This document shows positions 24,217-34,935 of a stretch of 64,000 nucleotides of DNA, piece by piece (position 1 is the stretch's first letter; every line of letters begins with the position of its first letter). The notes under the pieces were generated by a model. That model searched no databases, was not told the origin of the DNA, and saw only the letters and a program-made list of their open reading frames with translations. The DNA is from Symbiodinium natans. Taxonomy: Eukaryota; Sar; Dinophyceae; Suessiales; Symbiodiniaceae. A program made the translations under genes and the position numbers. Location: positions 1,059,501 through 1,123,500 of the forward strand of contig CAJNDS010001890.1 of NCBI GenBank assembly GCA_905221605.1, written 5' to 3'.

Positions 24217-26547
24217 CTAAGGGCTTTCCTGGCCTGCGGCCTGGGGCGAATCGGACTGGTGAATCGGGGGCATGCAGCGCCACAGGGCGATGGTGACCAT
24301 GGACATCGTGGCCAGGAGGATCCAATTTGACGTGTGCTTGTCCCCTATAAGCTGAGGAAGCAGCATGGTTTCCGCAAAAAAGAAGGCCCCAAACAGAAGT
24401 GCTGCGACGGCAACAAGGCCCGTGGAGAGTAGCACCTGCGTGAACGTGCTCTGGCAGAGATTCCGGGCGCAGTAAATCAGGCGGAACATCACCAGGGCGA
24501 CGCTTGGAAGAAGTAGCAGCCAATACACGATAGTCTCAAGTATGAAGAGGACCACAAAAGCCTGGGCTGCTGATTGGGCTACTGCAATGTGGGTAGCTGG
24601 CAAACAAGATGTCTTCCTTATTCTGGTATATTAACTTGAGCCCTGAACTCTAAACCCTAAACCCTAAACCCTAAACCCTAAACCTAAACCCGAAACCCTA
24701 AACCTCTTTCGGCATCAAGCCCAGACTCGGGGTTGTAGAGTTCAAGCTTGAACCACAGCGCCGGGGAGGTCGCCTGCACAACGCGCCAGTATGGAAATGT
24801 GCAGTTTGCCAGCTGATAGACCAGATGTGCCAAGAGCCTCCGGTTTAGGGTTTAGGGTTTAGGGTTTAGGGTTTAGGGCTTAGGGCTTAGGGTTTAGGGT
24901 GCTCTTGGAAATTACGACACGTTGCCGCAGGCAAGTTGCCGCAAGAAGCCCTTCAAGATTCAAAGCACTTGTGGGAAAAGGGGGCCCGTACTAGGCAACG
25001 TCTAGGCAGACGGCAGTAGGCAAAAGAAGTTGCCTAACAGACACGCAGCTTGCCGCGCACCGTCTCCTCAAACTGCTCTGGGGACCCAAACCACGCCGCG
25101 ATGCAGCGTTCAATGATCAGGCGGTCGCAGACCATTCGTTCACCAGTTGAGGGGTCAATATGATTGCTTGCGCAGCAATAGCTTGAAGCATTTCCGATAG
25201 TGAAGCAGCGGACTTGCTGTTGCACGACGTCGATGCTGCGACAGTGTATCAAAACTACATATGCGAGGCACGTCAGACACGGAAACGTGAGAGCGCAGAG
25301 GGCTAATCCACCCCAGAATTCCCATGGCACAATCACCGCTTGTGAAGAGCTGAAGATAAGCAGCATCACACAAAGGCCGAAAGTGCCGCTCAAGAGCGCC
25401 GGGCCAGCAAAAACAGGACACACCTCCAGGCCACGGCTGGCATCAGGCCCTCGGCTTTGTAGGAATCCAGCCATCTCAAAGACACACCACAATCCTGGGA
25501 TGTTGTTCAGAAGCTTACAGTTAAGCTACTATATGAGTATACCTGAAGTAAAAACGGCTTCCTTGTTTCTGGCACCTTAAGTTCCAAAAAACAGCAAGCC
25601 CAGCTTCTCTTCACGAAGGTCGCGTCCCAAAGAACCACCAAGGTCTTGGAGTGCTTCAGGAAGGCGCCCATGCTGACCAGGGCCTCAGATTTTGCGTATT
25701 CGTCCACCTGGTTGACACATGCAATGTCCAGGAAAACTAGCGTCCTCCTCCGCCAGAACAGCAGGGTCAAATAGTAGACCAGAGTCCCAACCAGCATGAT
25801 GACGCCCTGACCGGTGAAGACGCCAGTTGCCTTCAAGGAGAATGTAAGCAGAGCACTCAGCGTGCCAAGTATGAATGCTGCCGTCCCATTGCTCCGAAAG
25901 AGGATGCTGCCATACTTTAGCCAAGGCTTCGTCTGCCAGCTGTGAGACCTAGCTTCCCAGCCGCCAAGGGCACAAATCAGGGTGGCCATTTAGTTTAGCT
26001 TGCTCACGCAACAAAAAGGGAACAAGAGTAATGATTACTGCGCATCCCCGAGACCAAAACTCGGTCAGTTCGGTTGTGACCTGGCTGAAAGCATAGAGCT
26101 GCTCAAGCTCTCCATGCATCCACGCCCCGGGAGCGCGCCGCAGCACCGCGGAGGGCGGAACCCCTCGCAAGATGTGAGGTCTTACGCACCGCATCTGCGA
26201 CAGAAAGCCGGCGTGCCTCTCAAGTATCACACTCGGGGACTCCGAGCTTTCCGAAAGCCTTTGTCTTGCATGTTGGGAACTTGGATTGTGAGATACCAGC
26301 CAAAAACAAAAACAACCGAAATCGACACGCCGGGAACTGAAGGTTACCCTTTTGGGATTGTAAAGGGAAAAGAGGACCCCAAAAAGGTTTAAAGGTTACC
26401 TATACTCTACTTACTAAGAAGCTCCTGCAACAGAAAACAGCCGAGCGTCGAGTCCTCAACACCTTCAGGATCTCCCAGAGATGGAAACTCGCTTGGGACA
26501 CCCAGGCAGACCACCTCCGCGTCGATGTCAGGAAGGGCCGCTTGCAT
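24217..26547 (-). CDS. Multi-pass membrane protein with FLDIACVNQ/LWCVFE motif, six exons
   Basis: Exons in transcript order: 26411-26547 (ATG at 26547), 26008-26264, 25608-25952, 25047-25494, 24704-24837, 24217-24596 (stop); about 566 codons, all phases agree. Exon 3 has hydrophobic stretches, then VFLDIACVNQVDEYAKSEAL, SMGAFLKHSKTLVVLWD and, across the junction, FVKR-LWCVFEMAGFL. Exon 4 adds two membrane segments and the WFGSPEQFEETVR block; exon 6 has four hydrophobic segments. The FLD-CxNQ-D...LVVLW...R-LWCVFE pattern resembles a TIR-like fold and, from memory, an abundant dinoflagellate family of unknown role. Introns are short: 146, 55, 113 (GA-AG), 209 (GC-AG, ending in CCCTAAA repeats) and 107 nt (GTTTAGGG donor). 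The 55-nt intron and the start codon are the weakest calls; function is unknown. Confidence 0.8.
24597..24703 (-). other. 107-nt intron made largely of telomere-like repeats
   Basis: On the coding strand it starts GTTTAGGGTTTCGGG, holds several more TTTAGGG units, and ends TTGTTTGCCAG. It joins two exons of the membrane-protein gene in phase (G/CT). Its flanking exons are securely in one protein, making it good evidence that a telomere-like array begins exactly at a donor. Confidence 0.7.
24838..25046 (-). other. 209-nt GC-AG intron ending in CCCTAAA array
   Basis: Coding strand: donor GCGTGTCTG, then unique sequence, then an uninterrupted CCCTAAA/CCCTAAG array ending ACCGGAG at the acceptor. 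Phase (CT/G) joins VRGKL to LAHLVYQ. The pair of introns 24838-25046 and 24597-24703 shows both halves of the rule around one exon: CCCTAAA before it, TTTAGGG after it. Confidence 0.65.
26332..26404. mobile_element. Family C TIR element filling intron 1 of the membrane-protein gene
   Basis: GGGAACTGAAGGTTACCC to TTTAAAGGTTACCTATAC; compare 32632 and 45068. It occupies half of the 146-nt intron 26265-26410, and its right end adjoins the GTAGAG donor. Confidence 0.6.
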
Positions 26548-26590
26548 CGTTCCAAGTGCGGTTTAGGGTTTAGGGTTTAGGGTTTAGGGT

Positions 26591-26622
<32 letters not shown>

Positions 26623-26939
26623 GGTCTGGGCTTAAGTTAGGCGCCCTTGATAAGACCCTTGTACAAGCTATAAACAATACGGTGATGGCCCATACTTTGG
26701 ACACGTATAAGAAAAGAGGAAGGGACCATACTAAAGGCCCATGTTCCAACCTTAGACATCAGAAATTGAGGGGTTCAGGGTTGTTAGGGTTTTAGGGTTT
26801 TAGGGTTATAAGGTTCTAGAGTTCTAGAGTTCTAGGGTTTTAGGGTTTAGGGTTTCTGGGTGCCAGCCAGAGCCCCTTGGCGGCCGCGGCAAGTCTGGGC
26901 AACTCTTCAGCCGCGGGTTCTCAAGAATTTCGGGCTTAT

Positions 26940-27042
26940 TGGAGTTGTTCCCCCTTATACGAACAGTCCTTAATAGGGACTATAGTACCCCCTATTACTA
27001 TCCCCATTACGGACTGCTAGCATAAGCGGGGAACATCCCAAG
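26940..27042. mobile_element. Family A TIR element
   Basis: Termini GTTGTTCCCCCTTATACGAA and GCGGGGAACATCCCAA; internal AACAGTCCTTAATAGGGACT is matched in inverse by the right half, so the whole is nearly palindromic. Lies upstream of the membrane-protein gene. Confidence 0.7.
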
Positions 27043-27228
27043 AGTTGACTTGGGCATATTGGGGATTTTGGGTCCGGAGTTTTAGTGGTTTTGGGTTTTC
27101 AAGGGTTTCGGCTTCAGGGTTTAGGGATACAAGGCTTGGGGGTTTTGGGGCTTCGGGTTTTTGGTCACAAAGCCAAGCAGAGGCGCCATAAGCAGAAGCG
27201 AAACGTCAGCTGAGGTGTGGGGATACCA

Positions 27229-27317
27229 GGATGGGCCATTATACCCTATCATCCCTTAAAAGGCCCCTTATAGGGTTCATTATGGGGGCTTTTAAGGCCT
27301 AATCGCCCATCCTGGTA
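27229..27317. mobile_element. TIR element, single copy seen
   Basis: Ends TACCAGGATGGGC and GCCCATCCTGGTA; inner AAAAGGCCCCTTATAGGG and GGGGGCTTTTAAGGCC are also inverted, so it folds along its whole length. Confidence 0.5.
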
Positions 27318-27798
27318 GGGTTCAAGGTTCCCCGGACCTCTGAGCTGAGAATTACCGAGGGCCCCCCCTCGGACCACGGAAACTCGACCAAGAGTGACCT
27401 AGGAATGAAAATAGTGCCCTTTTTGGTTTAAAGGCTTGTAATGGAACCTAAACCCTAAAAAGATGGAATATGGGCTCATTCGGGGGTCCACAAGAAGAAA
27501 AACCATCATTCAGAGAACTGCCAGCTTGAAGTGGACCCAACGCTGGTGCTGGCCCTGATCCTGGGATTCTACCTTGGACCCTAAGGTTGTACCTGACTTC
27601 TCAAGCATCCCTAAGGTATAAGGGCCATGTAGGCGTGCATTCAGGGAGGCCTCTTCGGAGTACAACCTTAGGGCTACGAGTCTTAATCCCTTCCCAAGCA
27701 ATCACCCCTGAATCCTATGCTTTTTGTTCCTCTGCGCTATGGACGACGAGGAAGGTTATAGGGTTTGATGGATCACCCCCGACCCCCCAAGAGAAAGA

Positions 27799-27870
27799 GA
27801 GAGAGAGAGATATATATATATATATATATACATATACATATGTATATATAGAAATATATATATATATATC
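27799..27870. repeat. (GA)n-(TA)n microsatellite
   Basis: GAGAGA turning into TATATA. ORFs here encode only tyrosine/isoleucine runs. Confidence 0.9.
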
Positions 27871-28580
27871 ATGTAAATATGTAAACCAACCCCCACCAAA
27901 GTCAAGGCCAGAGATGATGATCTGTAGGCCCAGCACCAGCTTTCGTCCACTCGGCCGGGGAAGGCCCCCCACTGGGGCGTCAGGAGAAGATCACCACAGC
28001 CCTGAGGCCAGGGACCCTAAACCTCTAACACCCTACAACCCCAAAACGAAACCGAAAAAAAAACCAAGTTGCCTTGCAGGGCTCAGGCGGGTTTAAGTGC
28101 TATGTAGGGTTTAAGGGTTGAGGCTTTTTAGGGGGGTTTAGGGCTCTAGCGGTTTAGGGGTGAAGGGCTTCGAAACGGGGCATCTGTGGCTTCGATGGGC
28201 TTTGCAGGAACTTTAGTGGCTTCAACCGGAATGACTTGGGGGATTGAGGGCTCCAAAAGGATTCCTAGCACTAGCCATAGTTGAGAGTTGGTACTCCGTA
28301 GAGTCCATTAAGAAAGGCCGGCTTAGGACTTCGGTAGCTTCCGCTCCAAGCCCTAAACCCCTCAACGGCCCTACCAACGAACACCCTAACCCCTAGCCCC
28401 AAGCCCCAAGGCGCCGGAGCTACAGCGTCATCTCGCCCTATATAACGCTCTGAAGTCTTGCAACCTGATGGCTTGTAACAAGGGTTGAGGGTTCAGGGTT
28501 TAGGGTTTAGGGTGCATGCTCACAAGCCCAGAGTAATCCTGTATAGAGGCCCCAAAGCTCTACCTATGGCACGCCTCTAC

Positions 28581-30256
28581 CCGCGGGGCAGCAGTGTTTG
28601 CCTCTTCGTTCACGGGCAGAAACCATCAGACTGCAGGCAAGTCGCAAGTAGGATTTAGGGGGGTTTGGGGCTTAGGACAACAAGCCTGCGAAGTACCTTG
28701 CCGACCCACTTACCTGGCCTTGGCCGGGCAAGGATACTGCCACCTTCCCAGCAGGAGAAGTCCATGAACCAAGGGTTCAGGAAGTTGGAGAAGTGAATGG
28801 AGTTCAGGGCTTCTTAAGCTCAGGTGCGTATAGGGGATCTCAGGGCGTTTTGCGGTCTGCGGGTCTGAGAGTCCTGGGCGGTCTGCGGGTTGAGATCCAG
28901 GGATTTAGGAGCCCAGAACCCGAAGCCCTTCACTCCAAGAGTAAGGGACGAAACCCTCGAAACTCTAAGCCCCAAGAGGGTAAAGAAAGGTCTAAAACCT
29001 TGAGCCCTCACCCTAAACCCTAAACCCTAAACCCTAAACCCTAAACCCTGAACCCTAAACCCTAAACCCTAAACCCTAGGACTTGGGTTTTGAGGTTATA
29101 GGATGCGGACTGCAAGCTGAACCCAAAACCCTGAGCGATCACAACCCCTAGGGCCCGAAGTACCAAATCTTCATCATGCAACCAATCTCCAACCCCAGGC
29201 GTATACGGTTTAGGGTTTAGGGTTTAGGGTTTAGGGTTTAGGGTTTAGGGTTTAGGGTTTAGGGCTACTTGGAGGTTCATGGGTAGTAAAAAGTAGGGTT
29301 AGAAGTACGATAACTATACTTGTAGCCTTACTTAGGGTACCTGAACCCGAATTACACCTAAACCCCAAACCCTAAACCCTAAACCCTAAACCCTAAACCC
29401 CAAGCCCAACCCCCGAACCCTACATCCGGCCATCCGGCAGCCCGAGCGCACCTAGCAGTGATCGAGAGGGACTGCTCGGAGCGCGCCTAAGCTGCGGAGT
29501 TCGGAGCATCTGCAGGGTTTTCGGTCGATGAAGCTGTATAAAAGCGTATGAACAAGTCTTGCGGTTTAGGGTTTCGGGTTTAGGGTTTTAAAGGGTTTAG
29601 GGCTTAGGATTTCGAATTGAGGGGTTTAGGGTTTCGGGTTTAGGGTTCCTAGTGCTAAACCGCTAAACCCTACGAGTACAAATGGCCCTTGGCCGCCGAG
29701 ACGCCGCGGCTCGCTGGGGCAAGATCGGCGGGGAGGTCGGCCTCTGCGGAGCCTCGCGGGAGTTTAGGGTTTAGGGTTTAGGGTTTAGGGTTTAGGGTTT
29801 AGGGTTTTAGGGTTTAGGGTTTTGGGGTTTAGGGCTCTTATTCCCCTATATACCCCCTATAAATTCCTTAAACAACCCTGTATACCTAAGTAGCCCCCAA
29901 ACCCTAAACCCTAAACCCTAAACCCCAAAGGGCGCAACTCTGGGGTGTCGTAGAAGGATGACTACAACAAACTTGCTGGGAACTGATGTTGCCCAGAGGT
30001 GTTTTTGTAGGGGCCTTCAGAATTAGAATAGGGCTTTGGGGGGCGGGGGGGGGGGGGGTTGTTATAGTATACTTTTAAAGGGACCATAAGGAAATACTAT
30101 TAATATTTATACAGGGACCATAAACGGGAATGCTACGATAAAGGGACCATAAGGGAGTACTACTAGTAATTGTTCCGACCCCCTATTATAGCTGACGTCT
30201 TGGCGCCTCCTTCTTCGCGAGTTCCAGCTCAAAAGCGATGACTCCCTCGCCAAGCC
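28581..30256 (-). CDS. Unrecognised multi-exon gene fragment
   Basis: Exons in transcript order: 30197-30256 (LGEGVIAFELELAKKEAPR), 29674-29752 (SAEADLPADLAPASRGVSAA), 29424-29471 (PSRSLLGALGLPDGR), 28714-28743 (donor AG/GTAAGT), 28581-28630 (LMVSARERRGKHCCPA). All phases agree. The first donor is followed at once by a family-E element, and the next two introns begin GTAGGGTT. Both ends of the gene are missing: no start codon upstream of 30256 or stop below 28581 could be tied in. A separate ATG-led stretch at about 30551 on the same strand is hydrophobic and may belong, but its phase does not fit. The last two exons are short and less certain than the first two. Confidence 0.45.
29264..29345. 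mobile_element. Family G element, right part missing
   Basis: TTTAGGG then CTACTTGGAGGTTCATGGGT, AAGTAGGGTTAGAAGTACGA; the right terminus is replaced by other sequence. Confidence 0.5.
30021..30196. mobile_element. Family E element at a splice donor
   Basis: TTAGAATAGGGCTTTGGGGG ... ATAGTATACTTTTAAAGGGA ... GTAATTGTTCCGACCCCCTA TTATAG. Its right end begins 5-6 bases after the donor of exon 30197-30256 (minus). The centre has a repeated GGGACCATAA block and a G tract. Confidence 0.6.
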
Positions 30257-30755
30257 CTGGCGAGGTGTAAGGCTCTCTGTTTGGGGTTTAGGGTTTAGGG
30301 TTTAGGGTTACTCAAATCCGCTTTGAGATTACACTTATTTGTGGGCTTGGTCTTTAAGGCTAATGACCCCAACGCCCTCTAAACCCCAAACCCTGTAAGC
30401 CCGAAACTGAAACAAACACACGATCTGCAGGTTCACGGGCAGCTGCACCTAGGGCTATCAGTGCCCTAAATACACCAACACGAGTACCCCTTTGCAGAAT
30501 TCGAAACAAAAAAACCTGAATCATGAAAGTCCAGATCGATCCGGAAGCCATGGTCTCATTCCCTTGGTCATCCTTTGAAGGGCAATGTTTAGGGTTTAGG
30601 GTTTAGGGTTGAGGGTTTAGGGTTGAGGGTTGAGGGCGGACGCAGGGCACCAAAAGTCTTTGAGTTCCGCACGTACTAAGAACCAGCAAGTACAAGCCCG
30701 TAAGCCCTCTACAAATCCGATTTTCTTAAACCCACATAGGGAGAATGTGATATGG

Positions 30756-30860
30756 GCAGTTCTCTAAGTTGGGGTCCCTTTTTGGGGCACCCTCAATAAG
30801 AGGGGCCGCCTTATAACAAGGACCCCCAAAAGGGACCATATTTTAGAGAAGTGACCATAG
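30756..30860. mobile_element. Family F TIR element
   Basis: AGTTCTCTAAGTTGGGGTCC to GGGACCATATTTTAGAGAAG, with GGGGCCGCCTTATAACAAGG in the middle; inverted ends. Confidence 0.6.
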
Positions 30861-31064
30861 GCATTTCCAAAAATAGAGGAGGTACCCCTGATATACCACG
30901 AACTACTATTGCTCCTTGTTCTAGGAACCCCGCCAAAAAGGGCACTCCCCCCGTTTTCGCAAACCCCCATATACCCCAATTGGATCCACCTAAGATGCCC
31001 CGAGCCCTGAAGGGTTTAGGGTTTAGGGTTTAGGGTTTAGGGTTCAGGGTTTAGGGTTTAGGGT

Positions 31065-33888
31065 TTAGGCGCCTTGGGGACCGTAAAGCTGCGCGAAGGC
31101 GGCCAGGCCTGAAAAGGAAGCGGGTGGGATGATCAGTGCAGGGTTCAGGGTTTCGGGGTCAGGGTTGATCGAGTTTAGAGTTTAGGGTTTAGGGTTTAGG
31201 GTTTAGGGCGTAGCCCTCCACACTGCTACATCCCAAAATCCGAGATCCTCTGGATCTCAAGTGCTGCGCAGGCTTTGTAGTCAAAGACTTCACCCTAAGC
31301 CCCCTAAGCCCTGAAGCCCTGAATTCTTGAGGGTTTGAAAGACGACTCTAAAGGGAATGCAGCAGCCAAAAAAGGTGAAAAGGCTACCTACCCTACTTAA
31401 ACCGTTAGAAAGGCCTCTTCACTCCAATCCCTGAACCTTCCGTTGGCAACCCTAAACCCTAAACCCTAAACCCCAAACCCTAAACCCTAAACCTGCATCG
31501 CCTGCATCCGCAGAGGTCACACCGGGCAGCACGCAGCCGACGCCCTGCGCACGAGTTGCGGGTGTTCGGGCCTTAACTCTAAGGGTCCAAGTACCTTAGT
31601 ACACTTGGGCCCCAAGGTTCCTATATGTGAAATACTGCGAGGCCCAGGAATTTCCCTATTTAGGTACATGGACCCTTAGGGTTAACTCTATTTGCCCTAC
31701 TTACTTGTCCATCTTCCTACGGAAAGTCAAGACGAACCTTTGGGGAGTGTATACGAAATATCCTAAACACTATACCTATAGACCCTAAACCGTCAACATT
31801 GCAGAGCCAGTACTCCCCCCTGTAGCAAAGGCGGGCTGTGTTCGGCTCTCCTCAAGTCAGTGCTCATACGTTCGCTGCGGCATGTTTTGTTCAAGAATTC
31901 CCCGAGGTCGTGCAGTTCAGTTGCTTTCGGGTTTGGGGGGGTTTAGGGCTAGTCGGGAACTGGGCAAACAACTTACCCTGCACTCGGCGACAGCCATTGC
32001 CCTCCAAGACGGCCCAACTAATATTGTATCCCCACTCCGAAACCCTAAACCCTAAACCCTAAACCCTCCCAAGTACGAGTCGGGCTTTGGATTATTAGAA
32101 GAGGCGCCTCGCAGCGCAGTGCCTCGGCGACACTGTCGTAGCGGTCGGCGCGCAGGATACGAAACCTTTGCGTGGGCTGAGGTTGCTTGGGGGGTCAGGG
32201 GTAGGCATAATGTGGGGTTTAGGGTTTTGGGTTTAGGGTTCAGGGTTTAGGATTTAGGGCTACTTGGAGGTCCATGGGAAGTTAGAAGTGGCGCGATGAG
32301 TAGGGTAACCACCCTTGTAACTGGCCATAACCGTATTTCAGGGCACTTATAACCCTACTTCCAACTACCCACGAACCTCCAAGCGTGACTTTGAGGCCTC
32401 TTGGCTGTCGGGCTTGGGATGTTTGAGGCAGGTTTTGCTTCATGCCCAGGATGTGGCACAAGGTCGCCTGAACCGGGTTTAGGGCTTAGGGTTTATAAGG
32501 GCAAAACGTCGTGAAACTCGGGCGCTGAGATTGTACTTCGACGATGAGAGTAAACCATGTACGGGGCGTGGCTCACAGTAGGGACAGCGGGTGTGGAACG
32601 CTGTGCGTTTTGGTGACCTGGTTGTCCAGTACCCTAGGAGAACTAAAGGTTAAAAACTTTGCGGTTATAATGGGAATATAGGATCCCAAAAGGCTAAAGG
32701 TTACCTAAACTACGACTAAGGTGAAATAGCTGTCCTGTGGCATGGGCACAATGTAGAGAAAAAGTTCAATACCGGGTGTCAAGAGGATCGCTCAGCTTTC
32801 CGGTTTGTGACCCCGCTTTCTCTACCTGCAGCCCACAGCCCTACAAATTGGAGGGTTACAACCCTCAGCCCCTACATCCTAATGCCAGGGAGGAAAAATT
32901 CTCACACCAAAAAACATGGAGGCAATTGGGCTCCAGGCGACCTGAACTCCAAAGCAGTAAAGTTGTACGAGGCTAGGTGTAGGGTTTGGGGTTTGGGCTT
33001 TGGGGATTTTAAGATGGTTTAAGTTCAAGGTTTTGGGGGTTGGGTGCTCAGATGTTCTGGGGTTTTGGGTGACGATGCTGGTCATGGTTTGGGGCATTGA
33101 TGCCTTAGAGTTTTGGGTTCAGGGTAGGGGTCATCTGAGCAACATTTGCTCAGGCCGTTCGGGAGCCGTAGGGTTTCGGGTTTAGGAGTCAAATGTTCAG
33201 GCGTGGTCTAAAGCGCTAAGCGTGCGTGCTCTTTCTTTTTGTTGTCCCAGATTACGCCCAAGACTCTAAGCCATAAACCCTATGAGTTGGCATGTTCCCC
33301 CTTATACTAACAGTCCTTTATAGACTATCAGGCCTTACTAATTAGGGAATATACTTGGGGGTACTATAACCCCTTATGAAGGACTGATAGTATGAAAAGG
33401 GAACATCCCATCCTATGAGCCCAAAGGCAATCACCCTCGAAAGATAGGTAATGCAAACCTGAACCCTAAACCCTAAACCCTAAACCCTAAACCCTAAACC
33501 CTAAACCCTAACCCTAACCCTAAACCCAAACTTAGTAGACCAGTAACCATATGGGGGTTTCCGAAATTCGGGGTACCTTCTCGGGGTCCTTATGATACGT
33601 CGGGGGATCCTACTATTTGGGGGTCTCTATAGGGCACTCTTTTTTGGGGGTTGGTTACTTTATAAGGGAACCTGACCCAAAAAAAGAACAACTACCAAGC
33701 AAACATTCAGGTGGAGTAGGGTGCCAGGACCCTAAACCCTAAACCCTAAGCCCTAAGCCCTAAACCCTAAACCCGAAACCCTAAACCCTAAACCCTAAAC
33801 CCACCCCAACCAGCTTCAGGTCCCAGTGTCAACGCCTGCTGCGGCGGCGAGGCCTTCTGAACACGGAAGTAGGCCCCCGGCTCAACAC
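31065..33888 (-). CDS. Unrecognised multi-exon gene with CPYC exon
   Basis: Exons in transcript order: 33811-33888 (VEPGAYFRVQKASPPQQALT), 32563-32600 (FHTRCPYCEPRP), 32065-32176 (RILRADRYDSVAEALRCEAP), 31493-31544 (GVGCVLPGVTSADAGDA) and 31065-31108 (LAAFAQLYGPQGA then TAA). Phases fit between exons 1-2-3 and 4-5; the 3-4 junction does not fit, so an exon or boundary is wrong there. The last acceptor (CTTCCTTTTCAG, minus strand, just above 31108) is excellent. The CPYC pair could be a redox or zinc site but is too little to name a family. The gene lies about 0.7 kb downstream of the beta-propeller stop; its 5' end is not found. Confidence 0.5.
31574..31688. mobile_element. TIR element, single copy seen
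   Basis: AACTCTAAGGGTCCAAGTAC CT and AGGTACATGGACCCTTAGGG TTAACT are inverted ends. A related end (GTACATGGACCCTTAGGG) is at 19080. Confidence 0.45.
32256..32390. mobile_element. Family G element abutting TTTAGGG
   Basis: CTACTTGGAGGTCCATGGGA to AACTACCCACGAACCTCCAA, centre AACTGGCCATAACCG. Confidence 0.6.
32632..32708. mobile_element. Family C TIR element
   Basis: CCCTAGGAGAACTAAAGGTT to GGCTAAAGGTTACCTAAAC with ATAATGGGAATATAGGATCC inside. Confidence 0.55.
33287..33411. mobile_element. Family A TIR element with 8-bp target duplication
   Basis: Starts TTGGCATGTTCCCCCTTATA and ends GGGAACATCCCAT-like, inverted termini. CCTATGAG occurs directly before (33279-33286) and after (33412-33419), a target-site duplication. 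It lies in the intron between exons 33811 and 32600 of the unrecognised gene. No ORF inside, so non-autonomous. Confidence 0.75.
33536..33700. mobile_element. Composite of families B and D
   Basis: Begins with GACCAGTAACC (B end), runs through a D-like block (TTTCCGAAATTCGGGGTACC, then CCTACTATTTGGGGGTC), and ends with the B block TTGGTTACTTTATAAGGGAA. Order suggests a D element inserted in a B element. Confidence 0.5.
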
Positions 33889-33896
33889 CTAAGAGG

Positions 33897-33998
33897 GTTT
33901 AGGGTTTAGGGTTTAGGGTTTAATTAGGGTTTAGGGTTTAGGGTTTAGGGTTTAGGGTTTAGGGTTTAGGGTTTAGGGTTTAGGGTTTAGGGTTTAGG
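33897..33998. repeat. TTTAGGG array
   Basis: About 14 units with one TTTAATTAGGG; the acceptor side of exon 33811-33888, and its far end runs into a G element. Confidence 0.95.
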
Positions 33999-34118
33999 GC
34001 TACAGGAGGTTCATGGGTAGTCATAAGTGTGGTTATAAGTAGGGTGACTATCATTAAAGCTGGTGATAACCTGACTTTGGGGGACTTGTAACCCTGCTTA
34101 TAACTACCCATGAGCCTT
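33999..34118. mobile_element. Family G element abutting a TTTAGGG array
   Basis: An array of about 16 TTTAGGG units ends directly in CTACAGGAGGTTCATGGGTA; right end CTTATAACTACCCATGAGCC. Confidence 0.6.
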
Positions 34119-34575
34119 TACCCAAGAGGCGCGTGGGTCTCGAGTGAGTCCAGCCGTTTGCTGGGGTTTAGGGTCCTTAGGGTATTCGGGTATTAGGGTA
34201 TGAGGGTTTTAGGGTTAGGGTTTGGGGCAGGGTCCTTAGGGTATTAGGCCCTACACTCGGTGCTTGGGCTTAGATTCGGGCGAGCCTTAGGCAGTATCAG
34301 CGGAAGGACGCTCGGTTTTTTGTACCTGCAAGCAACAGACGGCGCGTGTGTTGCGCAAGCATATTGGCACGCTATTGTAGGCACTCGGTCGGGCACGAAT
34401 TTAAAAGAATCGCAATGACTGAGGGTGTCAAGCAGAAAGACTCGTCACAGGATGGTGATAGCGCGAATGGTACGAAGATGATCGCGAAGACAAACAGCTA
34501 GTGTACTAAAGGCAATCGAGAGTTTAGACACCAAGAACATAAGCAAAATAAAGCATCATACTTATAGTTCATAAT

Positions 34576-34897
34576 CTAGATACTCTCCAGGAAGGCGCTT
34601 GGACGTCGGCACGTGTTGACGAAGATCATCCCAGGTGCTATGGCTGGGGGACCCGTCGCTGCGGAGCCAAGATCGTAGGCTGAAACTTCGGAAGGATCGT
34701 CTGCTGAGATCATGCCGTCGGAGTTGGCATCACGCAAGGCATAGGTAATGCCGCCAGCAGACCAGTTGATGTACACCGTACCTTGGAAGCGTCTTGCTTC
34801 GGACGGTGCGCTTGATGGGCGTACGAAAGTCATATATATATATATACATATTAAATATATACAAATTATATATATATATGCATATATATATATACAC

Positions 34898-34935
<38 letters not shown>

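Larger units (their letters stand above)
26548..28580. other. Intergenic stretch without exon
   Basis: TTTAGGG then GGGTTGA units (26565-26625), family A and other TIR elements, a B-like fragment (27385-27465), GA/TA microsatellites. Would hold the promoter of the membrane-protein gene; no motif recognised. Confidence 0.4.
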
